Of a stretch of 64,000 bases of DNA, positions 34,538 to 46,700 are shown piece after piece. Within the stretch, counting starts at the first letter, position 1, and the number at the start of each line of letters is the position of its first letter. Source of the stretch: Chimonanthus salicifolius (Eukaryota > Streptophyta > Magnoliopsida > Laurales > Calycanthaceae); NCBI GenBank assembly GCA_013350335.1, contig CM023540.1, positions 48,033,222 through 48,097,221 of the forward strand, given 5' to 3'. The translations under genes were made by a program, and so were the position numbers. The notes under the pieces are model-generated. The model was not told the DNA's origin. It searched no databases and saw only the letters and a program-made list of their open reading frames with translations.

Positions 34538-34766
34538 CTAAATCATAAAACTTTTCCCAGAAAAGTTGGATCTATCAACCCCTCTGTACCTGATAATTTC
34601 AACTCCTAGATAGTCGACAGGACCATGAACAGCAACATGAGGTTTTCCTACCTTCACCCGGACAGCAGATATCTGAGGAAACTTCAATAATGTTGTGCTA
34701 GCAATAAGATGGGCAACTGACTCCAGTAGGTTTTGTGATGGTCCCTCAACAACCTCCCGAACAATG
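34538..34766 (-). CDS. FOLB: FOLB last exon
   Basis: Begins after GGCAG with the last base of the split Ser codon. It encodes IVREVVEGPSQNLLESVAHL, then the KP active-site region and a C-terminal tail ending TAG at 34540-34538. It aligns without gaps to the second half of plant FolB. Confidence 0.88.
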
Positions 34767-37700
34767 CTGCCTCTCCACAATTTTGAAGAAGTGAAGATAT
34801 AAGATTTCAGAAAACAAGATAACATAAATAAACACAAATGCACACCAGCACCTAAGAGTGCACTGTCAATGATCTGTTTTACTGATGGTACAATCAAATG
34901 ATATTTTAAGTAGTTTGTTAGAAGAATCATGTTTCACCAGTGCTCAACAATATCAATGTAATGTATCATCAATAAATGTTAAAGAAAAAAGTCTAGATCT
35001 TCAAGTATACCAGCTACAGCTTCAAATGCTGCCATACAAACATGGAGGTCATAAGACATGCACACACCCTAGGATATAACTTGCATGATTACTAGCATCA
35101 TTCTAGAAAATGTAAACGAACCATTTATCAGTGAATGAGAAACTGAAAATAGAAACTGCCATTGCACAGAACTTTCAAGGCTTCAATTTCTTGGCATGTC
35201 TTCAACCAGCATGTCAACAATCGTACAGAGATACAAAAGGGTTCAAGAACAGCTCTTTGGGATCTCTGGAAGCAAGGGAAGTCATCTAATGTTATCTTAA
35301 AACAAGAGTTTCACAAAAGATTTTGTTCGGATAACAAATGTAACTCCAAAAGTAGATACTCGAGTCAAAGAGAACCTTAAGGATACTCTAATTCTAGTGA
35401 AAGGTGGAATTGCCCTTATTAAATATTCCTTGGGATTTTGTATCACTCTTACGGGACCTGAAGGCCTAAAATTTATGTTTCATCAAATAAACCCAACTCA
35501 TGCGAGAGTAATCATCTATAAATGTAACAAAAAATAAAAATAAAAACAAAATCTTATCGAAAAACCAGCAGTGACATCCAAACATCAACATGTATCAAGT
35601 AAAGAAAAGTGGGAGAAGCATAATTAGAAAAAGAAGAAAAGGTTAATCGATGTTGCTTGCCATACAACTTTCACGAACAAAATTATCAATTTTCAAAGAA
35701 AGTTGCAAATGCTTCAACAATGTAATATAGATGACTAAACCTACAATGCCAAAGCCAAGTGTCTTGATGATTGGTAGAACAAGCAATACGTTTTGAGCCA
35801 ATTTGTGGATCATGGAAGTATACACCCTTCTCTTCACAACCACCACCAATCGCTTTTTTGTGGCAAGGAAAAAAACTACCAGAACAATTTAAGGCCTTGG
35901 TAATTGAACTAACAGATAAAAGATTATTAGACAATTTAACGGAAGCTTGATTGATCCCATTTGTTGGATGTTGATATTATCTCTCCCTTCGACATTCATA
36001 GATTGAAGGTTCAATACTACATTGGCCTTCATCATCTTCTCATGTCTTATGCCTTGCTTCTTACAGTATTCCTCGAACTCCTTTGAGATGTATTGATGCA
36101 TATTGTCAATTGTCAAGAACTTTAAAAAGCTTTCATGTTTCCCGTTTTAACTAAAACATGAAACTTCTCAAAGATTTCCAGTACATTATCTCTACTCTTC
36201 ATGGTATATGATAACACTTCTCTAGATACTTCATCTAAGAAGGTTACAAATTAAATGGGTCCTCCAAATATAACAGCTCTCATAGGATTACATACCTCAG
36301 ACTAGACCGTGTGTAAGATTTTTGTGGGATTCTTAGAGATATTTCTCACAAGAATAACTCTATGTTTTGTACCAATAAAAAAATCGCCACATTGATGTGT
36401 GCTTTTAAATTTAGCAATGGGGTCTTTCTTTGTCAAGACTTGGATCCTCTTCCACTCAAGTAGTCAAAACTCTTAAGTCGCAGACCAGGACTAGAGCTCC
36501 CGAATATAGCACTTAACTGCCCTTTGCATGGATGACCCTTCTTGTAGTAAATACCTCACACTTATACTCTAGCCACCAAAATTACAACTTTTGTCAACTT
36601 CCAACTCACCCTTTTTCACTAATGGATATGTATCCCTTCATCATCCAACATTACCATGGATATGAGATTCATGCGCAAGTCGAGCTATTATCGCACTTCC
36701 TTCAATAGAAGCTGCTCTCATGCTAGTTTCCACATGTATGTCACCACCCATGCCAATAATTTTGAGTATCTCCATGTTGTCATATGAAGAAAATTGAACT
36801 TTCCCCACTTGTAAGAGGAGAAAAAAATTCAACCATGGTGAAGCATAATATGAGGCAAATCAAGCACCCAATCCATATCATTTTTCACTATGAGACAATT
36901 TTCATTTTCTTCTGCCAAAGGTAAAATTCACTTGCCACAATGCCAGCAGTATCACCATCCTTTTCTTTCACTTTTTTTTTTTTTTCTAAACTTGAACTTT
37001 TGGCCTTGCCTCTTGATGTGTATGGTGCCACTAAGATCTTGGTTTGAATTTCTTCAAACATGTTCTCTATTTCATACTTCTATATTTATCTTCATTTACT
37101 AATACTTGTGAGATTGAAACACAGGTAGATTTTCTGTGTTTCCCCTTCCTTTTTTTTTTTTTTTTTTGAGTGGTTTTGTGTTTTCTCAGTTAGCAAGCTA
37201 CTTGTTACATAACTCATGCTCAACACTCAATCTGACACCAAATTGCTCAAAGAAACCACTGGTTGACAATGCCATCCATCTCACTAAGGTGACAACTTCT
37301 TTCCTTCCATGGCTTCATAAAAATCTCTACAATAGAGAATGTCTTCCATCGTGGGTTGTAAATTTCTCCAACACCTTATATTGATCCAAAAAGGGAAGCT
37401 AATGCAGAGCATTCTTCAGATTCTTCAGATCCAGACTTTCAATTTACTTTGCTTTCCATTTTCGTATTTTGGGTATTTTCGTTTTCTATTGTTATTTTTA
37501 GATAGGTTTATTTTAGTAATTAGAAAGAATTTATGTTTAGTAAGGAGATGTTTATATAAGTTGTAGCCTCCATGAGGCAAGGACAGATTTTATGAATAAA
37601 GATTGACATTTTCGCAAAAATACCTTTGTAAGGTGCGATTGATTGTTGGAGTGATTCCTTGAGCGAGAGGCTTGGTGTGAGGCCTTATTTCTTCTTCAGG

Positions 37701-40700
37701 TACTTTTCTTCTTTTTCTTCTCTCTTTCTCCTCCCAAAAGCCATTCCTGTGCACTGTGTCGTGACCCATCTTGGAACCCCTGGCCTTCCGTCCCTTCCCA
37801 ATCGTTTTCCAAGCCTTCGCCCCTTCTTTGTACCCATCCTAGGCTTTCGCCTTCACCATAACCCATCCCTGTGTTGTCGTTCCCCATCCCAACCCCTTCC
37901 TGTGCTTCCGTTTCCCTCCAAATCTCAGATAGTCTTCACCGCAAGCACCCTTCCTTCCCTTTTCACTGTAAATCCCCTTTTCCTTGATGTCGTGAATCCC
38001 CTTTTCTTCTTTTCCTTTTCTTTGTTTTCGAATGGTTGCCCTAAGCTCCTTTTAAGTTCCCCACGTGCCTACTAAAGCATCCATTTATTAAGCTATTTTC
38101 CATGTGCCTAACTTAAACCGTACCCATTTTAAATGTTTGGATTTTTAATGAATTGGTTACATTGAATTTCTGGAATTCTTTGTTATTTGCAATTTATCAT
38201 ATTATTTGATTGTTAGATTGTTAATTTTAATTTTATTTCAGCCCATATTAGATTTAGGGTGCATTTTTTTCATCCCTTTTAATTTTTAGGAACCACATTA
38301 GGCATTTAGGGTCACCCTAGTAGTTGTCCTGCATCAGAAGCATTAGAACAACGATATTTTATTAATCAAGATTCTCTCATATGTTTGATGAGAAGTTAGA
38401 ATATTCATCTTCATATCACCATGAAGATCATATTCTAAGTTTGGTAAATCCATCAAAAGTGCTCCAAAATGCTCCAAAGAGAAGAAAAAAGCGGAAGAAG
38501 AAATGTGTATTGTCTCTCTCATTCAATAACGAGATCCCCAATATTGAACTCGAGGACGAGTTCATTCCAACCCAAGGAAAATGATGTAGACATCCTTGAA
38601 GAACCAGAAGAAGCAATGGCCGATTTTTAGCAAAGTTTTTTTTTTGAAATTCTATTTCTCAATTTATTCTATTTTCTACTTAATCCATGTGTTAATTTCT
38701 AGTTGGAGGATATTTTAGAATCATGATGTGTTCAAATTCTATTGGTGGAATAAGGGTGATGCGGGAGCACGCCTGCAACTAGACAGGAAGAAGAAGATAT
38801 GTCTGTATCTATGACAGGAGAAGAAGAAAGAAAGAAGATAGGAAAATGCTATGCCTTGATAATTTTATTAATCTATCATGTGTTGTTTTTCACAATTACA
38901 TTCATATATATATATATATATAAGAAACCTAAGCTAAACTTTGAAAGAAATCAAATCAAGAAGGAAACTAGAATCCTAATGGCTATGGGACACGGACTAA
39001 GGTGTCCATGCTAAACTAAGACACAAGAAAATCAAAATTATTAATAAAATAAAAATTTGCTAAATATAAATAAAATAAAATAGAAAGGGGTCCACCATTT
39101 AGGAGATTAGACTTTAGTAAGAGGTGGTAAAGAAATTGGGAATAGGGTAAGACGAATGGAACTGTGTGAGAGGGGTATTGGGTGTGAGTCACTGTGGGGT
39201 ATAAGGGAGGGAAGCCCGTGGCTTTAAGTTGTGGCACATGGGAATGGAAAGAAATTAGGGCTATGCTGAAAGGCACGGTAAGAAGGGGAGAAAAAGAAAG
39301 GGAAAACATGAATGGGACTGTAGGGTGTTAAGTCACGAATGACTTAGCTGGGTGCGAAGGTTAGCAAAGAAAGGGGAAAAGAAAGAAGTAGGTGGCGGCG
39401 GAAGAAACGAAAGAAAGAAGAGGCGGAAGATCACAGTTTGGGACAGCGGAAAGGCGAGAGAGGGTAGCAGCGATAGAAGCAGAGGGAAAGCGTAGAGGAT
39501 TCATAGGAAGAAGATGGAAAAGGGAAGAAGAAGAAGGACGACTCGAAGGGAAGACGATGGAATACCTGGCTTAGGGGCGGAAACCGTGCAGCGAATGGCG
39601 ACGCAAGGAGGGCTTGTGGAGGAGGGAAGACACCACAGGTGAGAGCTTCTTCTTCGTCTCTTTTTTTTTTTGGGTTAATGCTAGGAGAGCGGCGGAAGCA
39701 GGGAGGGTGGGTGGGTTTTTTATTTATTTTTTCAAAATTGAGGATAGAGAACAGGAACATCCCTGATAACGCAGGGACTCGGCTCTGATCGGGGTCCTCT
39801 CTGTATAACAGAGATACAGAGAACCTTGGCTCTGAACCAATTGATACGAGAGCACGCCTGCAACTAGGCAGGAAGAAGAAGATATGCTTGTATCTATGAC
39901 AGGAGGAAAAGAAAGAAAGAAGATAAGAAAAGGCTATGCCTTGATAATTTTATTAATCCATCATGTGTTGTTTTTCACAATTACATTCATGTATATATAT
40001 ATATATAAGAAACCTAAGCTAAACTTAGAAAGAAATCAAATCAAGAAGGAAACTAGAATCCCAATGGCAATGGGACACGAACTAAGGTGTCCATGCTAAA
40101 CTAAGACACAAGAAAAACGAAATTACTAATAAAATAAAATTTGCTAAATATAAATAAAATAAAATATAAAGGAGTCCACGTAAGCTTAGTGTCTTTGTGT
40201 CCTACATCAAAGGGTGTATCTAAAATAACAAGTGTATCTAAGTGGTCATATTTTAGGGGAAAAAACATATCAAATTTACATTAAATGGATTCACTAGAAT
40301 GTTTATTGAATGACGTTTCCAACGAGCCCAAGTTTGTGAATTCTAACATGTATAGAGAAAGTGATAACCTGTTTCATGAAAGGATAGCATAGAGTGACAA
40401 GAAGCATAAGGGTGTATGACATAGCACGATATGATACATAACCAACCAACCCTTGAAGGTGGTGTCTTTCCTTGTACTATACAATCCTCGACTGTAATAA
40501 AGGGTCTCCGGGCACCCAATATGATGTAGGACACGAATAAAGGGGCCCCACTTCTATTTTTTTATTTTGCAAATTTATTAAAATTATTAATTTAGTTTTC
40601 CTTTTCAGTCGGTGTCCTAGTTCCCTTGGACACCTCGAGTTAGTCTCCTAGTGCATCCGGGAATGCAGTCCCGAACAGGATTTTCTTTCTTAGTTTTATA

Positions 40701-43700
40701 AAATGCAATGTACGGTTTGAGGGGAACCAATTCTCTCTCGATATTACAAAATCAAAGTTCGAATTTATTTACTATCTTTATCTTTTCATCTTTGATGTGG
40801 ACACAACTGACAATCTTGTGAGTGATTTGGAGTTGGACATAGGGCTGCAACTAGGGTCAGGCGGGTCGGGTTTCTTAAAACCCAACCCGGCCCTGAGTTG
40901 ATATATATGTAACCCGACCCGACCCGAATTCTCAACCCAAACTCTAGAACCCGACCCGATCTGAATTCTAACCCGAATCAACCCGAATTTTGATCTGACC
41001 AGCATTCTGAACCCATTTTAGCTTAATTTTAGCCGGGTTGGATCGGGTTGGGTCGGGTCGGGCTAACTTATAAAATCCTCAACCCGGCCCGACCCGAATT
41101 TCATGCGGGTTTTTATCTTCTCAACCCGACCCGACCCACTGGCCCAAAATTCTTGACCCGACCCGCATGATTTCTCGGGTTGGGTCATGCGGGTCGGCCA
41201 AAACCCGACTCGAGTTGTAGCCCTACTTGGACAGTATTGTGGATGTTGCACTACCTTTCATAGACCATTGTGATCGTGGCAACCCAAATTGGAAACTGTC
41301 TAACAGGACCGCCCATTTCATAGGCCCGACCCAATTAGACCCAATTCAGGCCAGACCTCAATCCAAGCTCAAGCCCAAGTCCAAATCCAAACAATCCAAG
41401 CCCAATCCACCCAAAGCCAAAGCACATGTGTGCCCAATCTCCTAATCCTCCTCCACTTTGGAGCCATAACCTATCCATTTTAGCAAATTCAACCCTCGCT
41501 AGATGAGATAAAGAGCTAGAGTAGATTTTGAATTTGAATTTCGAGATTTTCGGATTTTATCTAGAATTTCTATCATTAGGACTCTAGGTGTTGTTTTTTT
41601 ATTGGTCATTGTAATGCAAGACAAATCAATATGAGAGTTTGGATTGCAACAAAGTCTAGAAGATAGAGTTTTAGATTATCTGCATAGTAGTTTAGGGTTC
41701 TCTCTTAGTTTGTGATTTTTCTATTTAAGCACAAGTATTGTAGCCCATTTTGGCACCCAATTTTGAAGAAATAAAATTATCTTTTGTTGCAATTTGCACA
41801 ACTTATCAATTTGAATTGGACTTTAGTTCAATTTTGAGAGGCTTCGGCCGTTATCCAGATCTTCAAATCCAAAACTCGAGCTTCGGTCCAAAGCAAGTAC
41901 GTACCATGTTATTTTAATCCTTTGTTTTTGTGTTTGAGTTTTGATTATGGGTTTAATTTCATGAATTTGTCTTTTTTAATTACTTCATAATTTAATTAAG
42001 AGAATACAAATAATCTTAACTCATTCAGAAAAACACTAGATTCATAGAAAACTTGTTGTCGTTGACCGATTATTAATTGGGCTTCGGCAAGTAGCCCGTT
42101 CATAGATACTTGAATGGCTAGGAGCTCCAACAACCGTAAGATTATTGGGCTCGAATTTCTGTGAGCACTAGGCTTGTTCGGTGAAACGACCCATGCTTGC
42201 ATCAATCTTCCATCTTTTGCCTCTGTTGTGCGATCTCTACACAATGCGGGACGAGAACCAGCCCACAATCTTCATTGAAGCTTGTGGCCTGCAATATACG
42301 AACCTATGATGGTCCCGCTGCAACACTAAGGTTCTTATTCCCTTCCTGCCATCGTCACCGCCAAGGTCCATCACCCTCCAGTGCCAAGATCATCCCCCAT
42401 TTTGCTTTTCACTTTCCCCATCTTCCCTTCCTTCCTCCATCTTCTCCAACACCCTTCACCTTGTTTCCATCGACCGCCCTCTACCCTCTTTATCTGCTCA
42501 AAACCCAACCGCTTACCTGTCCCACAGATCCAATCCAGCCAGTCATCTGCTTGTAGATGCCATCACCGCCCAGTCCCCGTTAGAAAGCCTTTATCCATCC
42601 CACTTTAGTATGATTACCATTCAACCCCTTCATGTTCCATTGTATCATTAAAGACCATAGAAAAAAAACCCTCAAACCCATTAATCATTGTACCCACTAA
42701 GTCTCCATCCGTCCCATTAACCAATAAGGCCCACACGTCTCCCTTTGTCCATTCTTATCCACCAACCTCTTGACCTGTTGACCAGCCCACTAGGTTTGAC
42801 CAGTTGACCAGACTGTTGATTATTTGACCGTGAATGGACCGCTGGTTGACCCGGTTTTGACCAGATTCATTTAAACCCGGTATGTTCCGCTGCATCACAA
42901 TAGACATCCCAAATCCAGTTTTGAGTTTCAGTTGTAAGTTTCTTCCTTGTAAGATGAGTAATGTTCCTTCTAGTTTATGTTTTCTAGTTCAAATAATTTT
43001 GCATTAAATTTATTTTGTGCAATTTTAATTTCTAGAATTCATAATTTTCTATTCATTGACCGTGAATTGAATGGTGTCGTTCTACCCAATGACTTTTAAG
43101 CCTATTATTTTTTCTTCAGAGAGATTAGAACTCTAAGTAATCCATTGGAAATCTTGGTTCCCTCTGAATAGAGCAATTTTTCCTTCTTTTATTTTTTTTT
43201 GGAATTGAGAGATATTCAAGCATTTCCTCAACAATTCTTAAGTAGAATTGGAAATAGGGTTTTCTCAAATTTTTTACATTAAATCAATTTTCCCTTGATC
43301 AAGTTGTAAAACTAGATCTAAAACACTTTTGAGGACCTCTGGTAGAATTCCACAAAATTTCAACCCTTGACCTTCATCAATTCTAAGTTGACCAACTGCT
43401 CCCATTAAGATAAACCATCCTTCTTGTTGTGATGTCCATTGCAACTCAGACGAATATAACCCAGACCAACAATTGAGGCTCTAATATCACTTGTTGGGGA
43501 ATCCAAAGTCTTCCACTCTACTTGAGTCACTTATGAATTACAACAAACGAAAGGGCTACAGTTTGAAATTTGCCAAACCACCACAACCACCACCAGTAAC
43601 AAAACAAAGAAAATAAAGTCAGCAATAAAAAGAGATGAATATACTGATTCACACTCCAAATATTTGTTACCCTAGAAATATCCCTAATTGGGTGCAGTCT

Positions 43701-46700
43701 AGAAAAATCCCTCAACTTAAGAACTCGAATAAGTACATCTCAGTTTCATCTGAAATCAGCCAGATAGTTCTCAAGATGATCCCACCAAACTTTTAACATT
43801 TATCCATCCCCAATAATCAATGTGGATCCTTCTAGAATCAATTCATGTTGCTCTAACATGCATTTCCACAATGGAGTGACCCTGTTTAGGGCATTGTACT
43901 TTTCAAAGGTATATAAAACATAAAGAGAATAAACTGTCCACAAGGATTCCAACTACAAGATGGACACAACCAAAAATAAAAAAAGTACTAAAGTAACATC
44001 TTTCTATCAACAATGGTTTCTCATCAACATCCCAGATATTGCTTGTTGGACAGCTTCCATGTCCACATATATTGGCACAGGACAGAAGGTTATAGTGGAC
44101 TCTACTGTTGAGCTTTTATCCCTTTAAATTCCATGTCTATCTCTATCTCACCCAAACCATGACACTCCTAGAATCCACTTCCACAATAGCAGGATTCTGG
44201 AAACAAGCCTGCTATGGTTTTAAACCTTCTAGCTTCTATGTTCACACTATTTGAATCACCAACAAAGGTGGGTCCAAGAGTGATAACTCATTTCATACTT
44301 ATCTAATAAGACTTCACACACCAAAAGACTCAGGTTCCCAAAGAGCTTCCATCAACATTTAATCTATGCTCACTTTGCAAAGTTAATCATCTCACACGTA
44401 TATACATTTTGGGGATTCATTCAAGGTATCTAACCAATTTTTTTGGTCTCCCATTTTCAGCAGTCTATGAGGAGCCAGAGACCTTCAGTAATCAGTATAA
44501 TATTTTGGAATGACTAAAGAAGAGGTTCCTTCCCTCTAGTCCGTCAGCAACCAATTCTAACAACTTGGTAAGGGGATAAAGAAGTTTCTTTTTCTGAATA
44601 CCAAATTTTAAAATTTAGATGCTTACATTCTTCAAGATGTGATCAACTAAAGAACATGAAAAAATGCTGTAGCCTAACTTACAGAAACAACAATGCAAGT
44701 TTTGGCCACAATACGAAGGTTGGAAGTTTCAGCCAAGGTTCCAAATTATCAATGAAAATTGGAGAAAAATCCAAGGCAAAATTCCAATAAAATTCGAATT
44801 TTCTCTCTCTAAGAAATCGAGGTTAGAGTGAATGGAAAATCAAGATTGGTCACCAATAAAACTAATCAAAAATTAGCCCAATTGTGAACGGGAACCCAAA
44901 ATTGATTAGAGAACTATGAATTTCACTCTCAAAGGAAATAAAATAAAATCAAAGTTCAAACCTCACCTAGGCCGAATTCTCTTTATGCGAAAACCGATCA
45001 AAGGCTTCAATCAACTTGAATATTCATAGAATTATAATTGCATTAATTAATTTAAATTTGCAACATGGAATTCGAAACTTGCATACAATGATTAAAACAA
45101 AAATAAAATTGCAAGAAAATGCAAATCAAAATAAATTCACAAAAAAATGGAGAAAACCCTAAGCTTCTACGCTTCAATCGATAAATTCCAAAATTGTATA
45201 ATGCTATGGTCGACCAAGGGATCCCTTTTATAGAGTTTACAATGCATCAAAAAAAAATAAATAAATAAAAACCCCAAGGGTTGTTCAGGAATTTCCTATG
45301 GGGGGACAAAATTGAATAGAAGAAGGGTACATTTGATTAGTTTGTCTGAAGTCGCGAACCAAAAGATAAGGGTGGCTTTGGTATTGTGCCGTTAGAAATT
45401 AAAAATCAAGCTCTTTTATGTAAATGGAGCTAGAGACTTCGCAGAGAGGAGGCCCTCTGGTCAAGGGTGCTAGCTGCTAGATACGGTTGTTAAGATGCTA
45501 GTTGGTCTGAAGTCGCAAACCAAAAGATAAGGGTGGCTTAGGTATTGTGCCATTAGAAATTAAAAATCAAGCTCTGTTATGTAAATGGAGCTAGAGACTT
45601 GGGAGAGAGAAGGAGGCCCTTTGGTCAAGGGTGTTAGCTGCTAGATACGATTGTTAAGATGCTAGAGGGTGGACATTGGGGGAGAAGGTGGAAAAGCGGG
45701 GATCTTAGATAGTAAGAGTGTGGTGGAGATTATGGCAAAGGAGTAGTCTATTGGGATGCGTCTTTCAAGACAATCTTAGACTGCTGGTGGGAAATGGGAA
45801 TAAAACTCAATTTTGGTTGGATTTATGGATGGAGGAGAGACGACTGGAGGATGTTTACCCTAGAATGTATAGGATAGCTAGGGATAGACAAGCCTTAGTC
45901 AAGGATTGCTACGAACAGAATAATTACATGATCTTGTGGCAGCTGAGTTTTGATAGAAATTTGAGGTCTTAGAACAAAATAATTTTGAAGAATTGAAACA
46001 AAGGCTAAAGGAGTTTCCCCTGGCCGTTGGAGAAAAGGATGAACTGCTTTGGGTAGGAGACTCCTAGGATGTGTTCTCAGTCAAGACGCTGATCTAGTCA
46101 GCCCTATATCAACAAAATGAGGAGGATCCTACAGCGGACTTGGCCTGGAAGGGCCTTGCCCCTCCAAGAGTGCAAACTTTCTTGTGGTGTGTCCTGAAAA
46201 GGAAGGTTTTGACGAGGGTAGCACTCTAAAGGAGGAGGTTACTTAGCACGGATGACAACCTCCAATGCATGTTTTGTGGCCATATAGAGGAGGATATATA
46301 TCACTAGTTCGCCAAATGCCATGTGGCTAGAGAACTATGGACAAGCCTTATAGATATGATGGGTGTGTCTTGGGAGTGAACATGTGAACGAATCTTCCAA
46401 TCCTAGAATATCTGACATACTAATTCTAAGATAAAAACAGCTTGGAACACCATTTCAACAAATGTTCTATGGACAGTATGGAAGAAAAGAAATGTCAGGA
46501 TTTTCAAACTAAAGGAAGTGGAGGAAAACGATCTTGTCCAAAAAACTAAGTGGAGGCTTTACACATGACTATTGTCCGAAGTAGAATTCAAAAGTTTCAG
46601 AGTGGTAGATTTCCTCACTTCTTGGGAAGGGTGTATTAGTATGGGGCCAAGGAAATCAAGGTAAAAATCTCATGGCATACCCCTCAAGTGGACACATACA

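Noticed and set aside
39392..39760. Overlapping ORFs on both strands inside the TRIM-like element
   Set aside because: Low-complexity GA/CT-rich translations without any domain.
42197..42608. Pro/Ser-rich plus-strand ORFs
   Set aside because: CT-rich shadow frames; the only possible signal, a weak LINE match, is on the minus strand.
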